DNA of 7,428 nt from Alphaproteobacteria bacterium (GCA_024279745.1 JAJRRE010000108.1:1-7428), one strand, 5' to 3'; shown: positions 1 through 6,380, counted from the first letter of the stretch. Program-made: numbers and translations. Notes: generated from the sequence alone by a model not told the origin.

Positions 1-83
1 ACCGGCGCGGCAACAACAATGCGCAAATAAGAGACCGCATTGGGCAGCGTCCACAGACCGTGAGATTTTGTGTTACCTGCCAC
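1..83 (-). CDS. CDP-alcohol phosphatidyltransferase-like protein, N-terminal fragment
   Basis: The first 27 codons of a minus-strand gene that leaves the window at its left edge. After a short polar leader the peptide reads G-L-W-T-L-P-N-A-V-S-Y-L-R-I-V-V-A-A-P. This pattern (W-T-[IL]-P-N-x-[LV]-[ST]-x-x-R, then a hydrophobic helix) opens many PgsA/CDP-alcohol phosphatidyltransferases, membrane enzymes that make phosphatidylglycerol phosphate or related phospholipids. The catalytic D-G-x2-A-R motif would lie outside the window. The start is inferred: an in-frame TGA lies upstream, no ATG is available, and the GTG at 83-81 has a GGCGGGA ribosome site six bases upstream. A second GTG at 98-96 is an alternative. 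The gene diverges from the symporter gene. The family call rests on fewer than 20 informative residues, so it is tentative. Confidence 0.55.
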   Translation of the reverse strand, partial: MAGNTKSHGLWTLPNAVSYLRIVVAAP

Positions 84-185
84 TATTGATCCCGCCACAT
101 TCCCCGGTCCGGATACTGCATTGTTAGGTGATCAGCCGCCGCGCATTGGTAATGGCTGCCCGCGTTCATTTTGAATGCCAATTTG

Positions 186-194
186 TTATCCACA
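186..194 (+). promoter_or_regulatory. Perfect DnaA-box 9-mer
   Basis: TTATCCACA matches the canonical high-affinity DnaA box exactly and is followed at once by a GATC. It lies in the non-coding stretch. No second perfect box and no AT-rich unwinding region is nearby, so this is not a replication origin. It may be a DnaA-controlled regulatory site, a titration site or chance. Confidence 0.3.
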
Positions 195-514
195 GATCTG
201 TTTGCTGGCCCCAAAACACGCTCAGTGCCTTGATCACAACCAATTTCAGATGATTAGCGTCGATTTGGCGATTGGTACCATTTTGCTGCAAGGCTGGAAA
301 GAGCACGCGCCAAACCGCCGCGAAAGCGCCCCTCTACTTTGTATTTTTCTCAACTAAGATGCTTTGTATAGCGTTAAAAGCAAATAGTAATTCGTCCAAT
401 GCCTTTTGGGATCAATTCGGCGCGATTTCGCGGCGTCGGAGAACCGAAGCCCCTGGTGCCGGACCTGCTTAGGCTTCTTCTTACAAGGTCTTGCCAGCAC
501 ACTACCCGACACAG

Positions 515-540
515 CCCACTATACCAGGCTGTATAATGGG
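515..540. repeat. Inverted repeat, 10-bp arms with a 6-base loop
   Basis: CCCACTATAC and GTATAATGGG flank the loop CAGGCT. Nine of ten positions pair; the one mismatch is C519 against A536. No T-run follows, so it does not look like an intrinsic terminator. It lies 234 bases upstream of the symporter start and could be an operator for a dimeric regulator or an RNA hairpin. Confidence 0.45.
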
Positions 541-656
541 CAGCATACCTGCAATGACAGATTTGGCCATGAGTATGTCCTGATCCGCCAACCTCAGGCT
601 GGTTGCAGTGCACAATGCCATATTCGTGGATTATAACTGTCTGATCGGTCAGCCTA

Positions 657-666
657 TGCTATAGCA
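657..666. repeat. Perfect 10-base palindrome
   Basis: TGCTATAGCA is its own reverse complement. It lies about 110 bases upstream of the symporter start, in the range where an operator could act. No known consensus was recognised and the palindrome is short enough to be chance. Confidence 0.25.
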
Positions 667-687
667 CAGCAAAAAGCTCGGTTTGGT

Positions 688-707
688 CCTGATTTGTAGT
701 AAACGCT
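688..707 (+). promoter_or_regulatory. Leader block shared with the phnD leader (copy 1)
   Basis: CCTG-A-TTTGTAGT is followed directly by AAACGCT, ending 66 bases before the symporter ATG. The same two blocks occur in the same order upstream of phnD, there separated by 13 bases. Because both downstream genes concern phosphorus uptake, a common regulatory site is possible. It does not fit the usual Pho box of two 7-mers repeating every 11 bases. Confidence 0.3.
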
Positions 708-773
708 AGAAACAGAACCACAAGAGCCTGCGCCTGCTGGCATGATGATCTTTTGTCGAGGTTTGAGAATTGT

Positions 774-2471
774 ATGAGTAATACGGAAAATTTAGCGATT
801 TTACTGGGTGGAATCGTATTGTTGTTATGGGGCACGCGCATGGTGCGCACGGGGGCCATTCGTGGCTTTGGCACCGGCTTGCATAAAGTCATCGGCGCCT
901 GCTCCAGCAATCGGATTTTTGCGGCGGCAGCCGGCACGCTAGTCGGCACAGCCTTGCAAAGTTCCACGGCCACGGCGCTATTGGTGTCTCCCTTCGTGGC
1001 ACAAGGCGTCCTGACAACCGCGATGGCGCTGGCAATTATGCTGGGTGCGGATTTGGGCGCCTCTCTGGCCGCCACTTTGTTCTCATCGGGCATTGCGCGC
1101 GCTTGGCCGATTCTCGCCCTGATCGGCTACATCATTCACATGAGCTATGACGGGCGCAATGTGCGGCTGAAGAATATCGGCCGGGTCTTTATTGGGCTCG
1201 GGATACTGCTGCTGGGGCTGCAAATGCTGGGCAATGCGGCCAGCAATCTGGCGTCCAGCGCCGTTGTATCCGATGTAATTGCCGCCGCGTCGACTGAGAC
1301 CGCATTGGCGGTCTTGCTCGGCGCCATGCTGACCTGGATGGCCTATTCTTCCATGGCGATTGTCCTGCTTGCGGTTACCCTTGCAGGACAGGGCGGTATT
1401 CCAGCTGAGCATCTATATTCGCTGGTGCTTGGCGTAAACCTTGGTGCTGCCTTGCCAGCGCTCAGCGCCATGGCTGGGCAATCCATTGCGCCGCGCCGTA
1501 TCCCCATCGGCAATCTAATGTTTCGCATCGTTGGCGTCACATTAATGATCCCGTTGGTTCCCATTGCCGCTGATTTCATAAAAACCCTGGCAGCCGATAA
1601 CGGCCACCGAATTTTGATCTTCCATGTCGTTTTTAACATCCTGTTATGCCTGCTGCTGCTTGGTGCCACCGGGATTACCGCGCGTTTTTTGCGCTGGATG
1701 CTTCCCGACAAGAAAAGCGAAGATGGCGACACCGGCCCGCGCTATCTAAATGAAGCCCTGCTAGCCACACCGTCAGCTGCGCTTGGCGCCGCTTCGCGCG
1801 AAACCTTGCGCATGGGCGCCGTTGTCGAGGACATGTTGGCCAAGTCAATGCAGGTCTTTGAAACTGACGATCCTGCATTACGAACGGCGGTTGCCGCCGC
1901 CGATGATGAAGTCGATGAGCTGAATGAAGCGGTGAAGCTTTATTTAACCCGGTTGATGCGCGGGCCGCTTGGTAATAAAGACAGTGCGCGCGCTGTTGAT
2001 ATCATTACCTTCACCACCAATCTTGAACATGTCGGCGACATTATCGACAAGAATTTGATGGAGCTGGCGGTTAAAAAACGTACCCAGCGCCGGCAATTTT
2101 CCAAAACCGGCCTTGATGAGCTGCGCAATATGCATGAGCGGGTCATGGATACCTTGCATCTGTCACTCAATGTTTTCACATCCGGACAGGCCGATAGCGC
2201 CCGTGTGCTGATCGCTCGGAAAACCGAATTGCGCAATCTGGAGTTGGAAGGTACACAAAATCACATTGAACGGCTCAGCTCCGGCCAAAGTGAAAGTATT
2301 TTATCAAGTGCCATTCACCTTGATGTGGTTCGTGATTTTAAACGCATCAATTCCCATCTAACTTCAGTGGCCTATCCCGTATTGGAGCGCGCCGGCGAAT
2401 TGCGCAATACTAGACTAAAGAAGAAGGCCGAAAGAGAGATGCAGACAAGTTTGCAGACCAAAAATGCTTAA
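774..2471 (+). CDS. Na+/phosphate symporter with C-terminal PhoU-like domain
   Basis: A 565-residue inner-membrane carrier that imports inorganic phosphate with sodium ions (Na/Pi-cotransporter family, COG1283 type). Residues 1 to about 305 form several hydrophobic helices arranged as an inverted duplication. The first repeat has the family signature Q-S-S-T-A-T at 62-67, used for sodium and phosphate binding. The matching site of the second repeat reads A-Y-S-S-M-A (190-195), with Tyr where the family usually has Gln. Residues about 335-545 are helical and PhoU-like, with a PhoU-type E-H-V-G-D motif at 418-422, suggesting regulation or metal binding. The ATG at 774 is preferred over an in-frame TTG at 753, because GAGG and GAGA lie just upstream and the TTG start would add only a polar MSRFENC. 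The gene lies 230 bp before the importer operon. Confidence 0.9.
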   Translation: MSNTENLAILLGGIVLLLWGTRMVRTGAIRGFGTGLHKVIGACSSNRIFAAAAGTLVGTALQSSTATALLVSPFVAQGVLTTAMALAIMLGADLGASLAATLFSSGIARAWPILALIGYIIHMSYDGRNVRLKNIGRVFIGLGILLLGLQMLGNAASNLASSAVVSDVIAAASTETALAVLLGAMLTWMAYSSMAIVLLAVTLAGQGGIPAEHLYSLVLGVNLGAALPALSAMAGQSIAPRRIPIGNLMFRIVGVTLMIPLVPIAADFIKTLAADNGHRILIFHVVFNILLCLLLLGATGITARFLRWMLPDKKSEDGDTGPRYLNEALLATPSAALGAASRETLRMGAVVEDMLAKSMQVFETDDPALRTAVAAADDEVDELNEAVKLYLTRLMRGPLGNKDSARAVDIITFTTNLEHVGDIIDKNLMELAVKKRTQRRQFSKTGLDELRNMHERVMDTLHLSLNVFTSGQADSARVLIARKTELRNLELEGTQNHIERLSSGQSESILSSAIHLDVVRDFKRINSHLTSVAYPVLERAGELRNTRLKKKAEREMQTSLQTKNA

Positions 2472-2701
2472 TGACGTTTAATAATAGTACTTTTAGCGAT
2501 TGATATAGTGCTGCTTGTTCGCATAAGCTCGTGGCGGCCATAAAGTGAACTGGCCAATACTGATGACTGAGGGCAAATTGTTCACAACGTTCCAAACCTG
2601 TTTGTAGTCAACTGTTTTCAAAAACGCTGCAACCAAATTTGAACCGTTTCAATTAATTGGCCTCAGCCAAATAAATAATAAATTTAGGGAGAAACTACCA
2701 G
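2472..2701 (+). promoter_or_regulatory. Leader and promoter region of the phn-type operon
   Basis: AT-rich intergenic DNA between the symporter stop and phnD. It holds the second copy of the shared block (2597-2628), a small hairpin TTGGC-CTCA-GCCAA at 2657-2670 and an A/T-rich run. The ribosome site AGGGAGA at 2686-2692 lies nine bases before the ATG. I see no good intrinsic terminator after the symporter gene, so some readthrough into phnD is possible. No convincing -35/-10 pair or Pho box was identified. Confidence 0.5.
2597..2628 (+). promoter_or_regulatory. Leader block shared with the symporter leader (copy 2)
   Basis: CCTGTTTGTAGT at 2597-2608 and AAACGCT at 2622-2628 repeat the two blocks upstream of the symporter gene, here with 13 bases between them. 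That spacer contains CAACTGTTTTCA, which with the preceding TGTAGTCA makes a weak 10-base-period direct repeat (7 of 10 matches). Confidence 0.3.
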
Positions 2702-3679
2702 ATGCGACACTCGATTACGGCCAAATTTGTTGGCTTGGTGAGCCTGCTTACGCTCGCCTTTGCACTGCCATCCAGCGCCAACGCCGCTGAAGATTGCAAT
2801 CGCGGCACACTGGACGTGGCTTACTGCGACCGGGACTTTGACCAAACAGCTGATCTACCGCTGGATGAAAAAAAATGGGTCGATCCCAGCACGATCATCT
2901 TCACCTATACACCCGTCGAAGATCCCGCCGTTTACGCCAGTATCTGGGACGGTTTTGTTGCTCACATGGCCAAAGTAACCGGCCGCAAAGTCGTGTTCTT
3001 CCCCGTGCAAAGCAACGCCGCCCAGCTTGAAGCCATGCGATCCGGCCGCTTGCATGTTGCCGGTTTCAACACCGGTTCCAACCCAATCGCGGTTAGCTGC
3101 GCCGGTTTTGTCCCCTTCGCCATGATGGCCAAGAATGACGCCTCTTTCGGCTATGAAATGGAAATTATTGTGCCGGCAAATAGCCCGCTCAAATCACCCG
3201 CTCATCTGAAAGGCAAAACCCTCGCCTTCACATCGCCAACCTCCAACTCAGGCTTTAAAGCTCCGTCTGCTATTTTGAAAGGCAAGTTCGGCCTGATCAA
3301 AGATCGCGACTTCAAGGCAACCTTCTCCGGTAAGCACGACAACTCGATCCTGGGCGTTTATAACGGCGACTATCAAGCCGCTTCAATCGCCAATTCGGTG
3401 TTGGAGCGCATGGAACGCCGCGGTGTGATTAAACCGGGCAAAATTCGCTCGATCTATAAATCACAAACCTTCCCGACCACCGGCTATGGTCATGTTTACA
3501 ATCTGCATCCAAATCTGGTGGCCAAAGTTAAGCAGGCTTTCCAAACCTATAAATGGGATGAGAATTTCAAAAAAGAATTCAAAAAAGCCGATCAGTTCAT
3601 TTCCATTCGTCACAAGAATGACTGGGCCGTGATCCGCCAAATCGATAAGGCCAATGGCGTCAGCTATAAGTGTAAATAG
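2702..3679 (+). CDS. phnD: Periplasmic binding protein of a phosphonate/phosphite/phosphate ABC importer (PhnD type)
   Basis: A 325-residue secreted solute-binding protein that should capture a phosphorus oxyanion in the periplasm and deliver it to the permeases encoded downstream. Residues 1-28 are a Sec signal peptide (basic start, hydrophobic core, A-N-A before the cut), with no lipobox cysteine. The mature part follows the PhnD fold: a Y-T-P-V-E-D segment at 70-75 at the first strand, Q-S-N-A-A-Q-L-E at 103-110, and S-P-T-S-N-S-G at 178-184, matching the serine/threonine loop that holds the phosphorus group in this family. H-D-N-S at 212-215 and G-D-Y-Q-A-A at 222-227 are also family-like. 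Four cysteines (32, 42, 133, 324) remain in the mature protein and could form disulfides. It is the first gene of the operon. No catabolic gene is linked, so the exact substrate is open. Confidence 0.9.
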   Translation: MRHSITAKFVGLVSLLTLAFALPSSANAAEDCNRGTLDVAYCDRDFDQTADLPLDEKKWVDPSTIIFTYTPVEDPAVYASIWDGFVAHMAKVTGRKVVFFPVQSNAAQLEAMRSGRLHVAGFNTGSNPIAVSCAGFVPFAMMAKNDASFGYEMEIIVPANSPLKSPAHLKGKTLAFTSPTSNSGFKAPSAILKGKFGLIKDRDFKATFSGKHDNSILGVYNGDYQAASIANSVLERMERRGVIKPGKIRSIYKSQTFPTTGYGHVYNLHPNLVAKVKQAFQTYKWDENFKKEFKKADQFISIRHKNDWAVIRQIDKANGVSYKCK

Positions 3680-3699
3680 TCACTGACATCTAACCAATT

Positions 3700-3734
3700 G
3701 CCGGGTCTTGGGACTTTAATAGCTAAGACCCGGC
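3700..3734 (+). repeat. Strong intercistronic stem-loop after phnD
   Basis: GCCGGGTCTT pairs perfectly with AAGACCCGGC over 10 bp, and a G-U and a G-C pair extend the stem inward, leaving an 11-base loop. It starts 21 bases after the phnD stop. The bases after it are not a T-run, so a simple intrinsic terminator is unlikely. Such hairpins after binding-protein genes often protect the upstream message or reduce readthrough to the ATPase and permease genes, which fits this position. Confidence 0.65.
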
Positions 3735-3811
3735 GACAAATATATCCTTGTAGGAGTGGGCCCCCCTGTTGGAATGAGCTCTGTTTTAGAGCCCCGTTTC
3801 TGGTTGGAGCC

Positions 3812-3901
3812 GCCTCCCCTCCCCCCGTGCCGGGTCTATCTCCTGTACCGGGAAATTCTCCTGTGCCGGGACTTTCTCCCCTATTGAGACTTTCTCCCGT
3901 G
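3812..3901 (+). repeat. 18-bp tandem repeat, CTCC-rich, in the phnD-phnC gap
   Basis: Four clear units begin at 3830, 3848, 3866 and 3884. Their pattern is CCGGG-(A/T)-n4-TCTCC-n4; the last begins TTGAG instead. A degenerate C-rich unit (3812-3829) precedes them and a decayed one follows. The first unit has a C-run with CCTCC motifs at 3813-3826. TTTCTCCC, at 3873-3880 and 3891-3898, is the exact reverse complement of GGGAGAAA at the phnD ribosome site (2687-2694). A six-residue peptide repeat (P-V-P-G-L-S) would be encoded in one frame, but that frame lacks a ribosome site and overlaps phnC. Confidence 0.7.
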
Positions 3902-3936
3902 TTGGGATTGGCAATTAAAGCGACTGGAAAACCTAT

Positions 3937-4755
3937 ATGCTGCGCCTGGAAAATGTCCGCAAACGCTATAAGACTGGAGACGAAGCACTTAAGGGCGTAA
4001 CATTGGAAATACCCGATGGGCAGGTTATTGCTCTGATCGGCCCCTCCGGCGCTGGTAAGTCGACCCTCATTCGCTGTGTGAACCGCCTGGTTGAACCGAC
4101 CGACGGCAAGATCTATCTGGCTGATACGGAACTTACGACTTTGCCGCCCGGCGCCCTGCGTAAAGCGCGCCGCCGTATGGGCATGATTTTCCAGGAATAT
4201 GCACTGGTTGAACGCCTGACGGTCATGGAGAATGTAATGTCGGGCCGCCTTGGCTATGTCGGCTTCTGGCAAAGCTGGTTCCGCAAATTTCCCAAAGAAG
4301 ATGTGCGCGAAGCTTATCGCCTGCTCGACCGCGTCGGATTGATGCCAATGGCCGACAAACGCGCCGATGAGCTGTCCGGTGGCCAGCGCCAGCGCGTCGG
4401 GATTTGCCGGGCGCTTATTCAAAACCCCGATCTATTGCTGGTCGATGAGCCAACCGCCAGCCTTGATCCGAAAACCTCGCGCCAGATCATGCGCCTGATC
4501 AATGAGCTATGCGCCGAGCGCGGCCTGGCTGCCATCATCAACATCCACGATGTACTGCTGGCGCAAATGTATTCCCAGCGCGTTGTCGGCCTGAAGCTTG
4601 GTGAAATCGTCTATGACGGCCCGCCGGACGGCCTGACACCCGATGTCCTCACCGAGATTTACGGCGAGGAGGATTGGGAAGCTACCATCGAAAAAGTCGA
4701 TGAAGAGGAAAACGGCGACACCAATGGTACGCAAAACGCAGAGGCCGTTTCATGA
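3937..4755 (+). CDS. phnC: ATP-binding subunit of the phosphonate-type ABC importer (PhnC type)
   Basis: A 272-residue cytoplasmic ATPase that powers uptake through the two permeases. All ABC motifs are intact: Walker A G-P-S-G-A-G-K-S-T at 35-43, Q-loop Gln86, signature L-S-G-G-Q at 146-150, Walker B L-L-L-V-D-E at 166-171, D-loop S-L-D at 175-177 and switch His204. The H-loop reads I-H-D, a natural variant. It is slightly longer than the E. coli PhnC because of an acidic tail from about residue 244. The ATG at 3937 is preceded by a GGA site eight bases upstream. The last four bases (ATGA) overlap the start of the first permease gene, implying translational coupling. It is separated from phnD by the unusual 257-bp repeat region. 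Confidence 0.95.
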   Translation: MLRLENVRKRYKTGDEALKGVTLEIPDGQVIALIGPSGAGKSTLIRCVNRLVEPTDGKIYLADTELTTLPPGALRKARRRMGMIFQEYALVERLTVMENVMSGRLGYVGFWQSWFRKFPKEDVREAYRLLDRVGLMPMADKRADELSGGQRQRVGICRALIQNPDLLLVDEPTASLDPKTSRQIMRLINELCAERGLAAIINIHDVLLAQMYSQRVVGLKLGEIVYDGPPDGLTPDVLTEIYGEEDWEATIEKVDEEENGDTNGTQNAEAVS

Positions 4756-5564
4756 GCGACGCTGCGGGCACAAGCTATCCAACGAGGTGGAAAAAGCCGC
4801 CATTTATTAAAAATTCGTTGCTGCGCTGGTCCATCATTGTGGGCTCAGCTGTTTATTTGGCTGCGGCCATCGGGACCATGGACGTTAACTGGACGCGTGC
4901 CTGGGAGGGGCTACCGCGCGGCGTCGACATGATGACTAAATTCTTCCCACCAAATTTTGCCGATACCCGCGGGGTGATTTTTGACGGGATCTTGGAAAGC
5001 ATCTGGATGGCCATCATCGCCACCATTGGCGGCATCATCTTGTCAATTCCAATCGGCCTTGGCGCCGCGCGTAACCTGTCACCACGCTGGGTTTATTTAT
5101 TGTGTCGCTTCATTGTTGCCGCCTCGCGCACATTTCCAGAAATCATCCTTGCGATCTTCGCGGTTAAATTTTTCGGCTTTGGTCCGTTCGCCGGTTTCAT
5201 CGCCTTATCCATCGGCACCATCGGTTTCTTCGCCAAATTATTGGCGGAGGATATTGAGAATATGAACAAGTCCCAGGCAGAAGCGGTACGCGCGACCGGC
5301 TCAAGCTGGTTCCAGTGGATCAACTACGCCGTCCAGCCGCAGGTTATGCCGCGGATGATCGGCTTGGCCATGTACCGCCTCGACATCAATTTCAGGGAGA
5401 GCGCCGTGGTCGGCATTATTGGCGCGGGCGGGATTGGTGCTCATCTACTGACCTCCGTACAACGCTACGAATATGACACCACCTCGGCAATCCTACTGGT
5501 CATTATCGTCATCGTGATGACGCTGGAATATACCTCCAGTTATCTACGCAAATGGGTGCAATAA
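4752..5564 (+). CDS. phnE: First permease of the phosphonate-type ABC importer (PhnE type)
   Basis: A 270-residue inner-membrane channel subunit of the BPD_transp_1 family. A hydrophobic helix lies near residues 24-41, further membrane segments span about 80-162, and others follow near 215-235 and 245-262. The coupling EAA loop, which contacts the ATPase, is E-A-V-R-A-T-G-S-S-W at 177-186 and ends at P196. G-I-I-G-A-G-G-I-G at 221-229 is typical of PhnE permeases. A GAGG ribosome site (4741-4744) lies inside the end of phnC. The next gene encodes a paralogous permease of the same length, so the channel is probably a heterodimer. Confidence 0.93.
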   Translation: MSDAAGTSYPTRWKKPPFIKNSLLRWSIIVGSAVYLAAAIGTMDVNWTRAWEGLPRGVDMMTKFFPPNFADTRGVIFDGILESIWMAIIATIGGIILSIPIGLGAARNLSPRWVYLLCRFIVAASRTFPEIILAIFAVKFFGFGPFAGFIALSIGTIGFFAKLLAEDIENMNKSQAEAVRATGSSWFQWINYAVQPQVMPRMIGLAMYRLDINFRESAVVGIIGAGGIGAHLLTSVQRYEYDTTSAILLVIIVIVMTLEYTSSYLRKWVQ

Positions 5565-5565
5565 C

Positions 5566-6378
5566 ATGCCAATGATTGAAAAGGCCGATGGCCCGGTGTG
5601 GAAACGCCGCAAAAGCGCAACGCAATGGCTGATTTGGTTCGGCTGGTTGATCGCGTTGAGTATCGCCGCTTATGCCTGGAAACTGATCTCCGATAAAACC
5701 ATCTGGATGTTCGTCGTCGACGCACCGCGCCAGATGATGGACGCAGCCACTCGTATGGTGCCACCCAAATGGTCCTATATTGACGAATTGTGGGGGCCGA
5801 TTTGGGAAACGATTAATATTGCCACGATCGGTTCGATCATCGCCATGATCATTGCCATTCCCGTTGCTTTCGCCGCCGCCCACAATACGACACCGCATAA
5901 ACTCGTGCGCGCCTTTGCCCTGCTGATTATTGTGGCGACGCGCTCGATCAATTCGCTGGTCTGGGCACTGCTGCTAGTGGTGATTGTCGGGCCAGGTGCC
6001 TTTGCCGGCACCTTGGCCATTGGCATTCGCTCCATTGGCGGCTGTGCCAAACTGCTTTATGAGGGCATTGAGGAAATCAACCATAACCAGGTTGAAGCGA
6101 TCAGGGCGACGGGTGCCAGTCCAGCGCAAGAAATGATCTACGGTATTCTGCCTCAGGTCATGCCGACATTTGCCGGAGTTGCCGTATTCCGCTGGGACGT
6201 GAACATTCGCGGCTCAACTATTTTGGGCATTGTCGGGGCCGGCGGCATTGGCGTGCAGCTCAACTCCTCCATCAACACAATTGCCTGGACCCAGGTTTCG
6301 ATGATCTTGCTGGTCATCCTGGTGACGGTGATTTTGTCGGAATGGGTTTCTGCGAAAGTCCGCCACGCCATCATTTGA
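5566..6378 (+). CDS. phnE: Second permease of the phosphonate-type ABC importer (PhnE type)
   Basis: A 270-residue BPD_transp_1 permease, paralogous to the preceding gene and starting one base after its stop. The EAA loop (E-A-I-R-A-T-G-A-S-P) begins at residue 177, the same number as in the first permease, and G-I-V-G-A-G-G-I-G also falls at 221-229. This strongly suggests an old tandem duplication. It would pair with the first permease to form the membrane channel. Only a weak GGG lies upstream of its ATG, so translation probably depends on ribosomes finishing the first permease. It is the last gene of the operon in this window; no phosphonate-degrading gene follows. Confidence 0.93.
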   Translation: MPMIEKADGPVWKRRKSATQWLIWFGWLIALSIAAYAWKLISDKTIWMFVVDAPRQMMDAATRMVPPKWSYIDELWGPIWETINIATIGSIIAMIIAIPVAFAAAHNTTPHKLVRAFALLIIVATRSINSLVWALLLVVIVGPGAFAGTLAIGIRSIGGCAKLLYEGIEEINHNQVEAIRATGASPAQEMIYGILPQVMPTFAGVAVFRWDVNIRGSTILGIVGAGGIGVQLNSSINTIAWTQVSMILLVILVTVILSEWVSAKVRHAII

Positions 6379-6380
6379 CG

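Larger units (their letters stand above)
84..773. other. Long non-coding stretch between divergent genes
   Basis: I find no convincing gene in these roughly 690 bases. The open frames on both strands are short, lack good ribosome sites and encode peptides without recognisable or well-balanced composition. I see no tRNA cloverleaf. The stretch is less GC-rich than the flanking genes and holds a perfect DnaA-box sequence, an inverted repeat near 515-540 and a 10-base palindrome at 657-666. It must also contain the promoters of the divergent flanking genes, but no clear consensus promoter stands out. Confidence 0.6.

Noticed and set aside
374..636. Overlapping plus and minus frames of 76-79 codons in the gene-free stretch
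   Set aside because: They are rich in Cys, Arg and His, have no ribosome site and match no recognisable domain.
636..655. Possible Pho box (CTGTCTG-ATCG-GTCAGCC)
   Set aside because: The halves look more like an inverted than a direct repeat and the second half does not fit CTGTCAT. There is no 11-base periodicity.
684..712. Possible promoter TTGGTC - 17 bases - TAGAAA for the symporter gene
   Set aside because: Spacing is ideal, but only three to four positions match in each hexamer, which is too weak to call without a mapped transcript start.
659..1093. Minus-strand frame of 144 codons opposite the symporter start
   Set aside because: It lies antisense to a well-supported membrane-protein gene and has low-complexity composition typical of a shadow frame.
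2485..2513. Possible terminator after the symporter gene (AGTACT with AGTGCT)
   Set aside because: The stem is six pairs with a wobble, the loop is long and no T-run follows.
3778..3792. Small hairpin GCTCT-GTTTT-AGAGC in the phnD-phnC gap
   Set aside because: A five-pair stem is too weak to list as a separate element, although it would be part of any RNA made from the region.
3698..4000. Plus-strand frame encoding P-V-P-G-L-S repeats
   Set aside because: It begins with a TTG without a ribosome site inside the hairpin and overlaps the phnC start in another frame. The peptide repeat follows automatically from an 18-bp DNA repeat.
3664..4422. Long minus-strand open frame (252 codons) opposite phnC and the intercistronic repeats
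   Set aside because: It runs antisense to an intact phnC with all ABC motifs, shows no family resemblance, and its repeat section (G-T-G-E/D type) is just the 18-bp tandem repeat read backwards.
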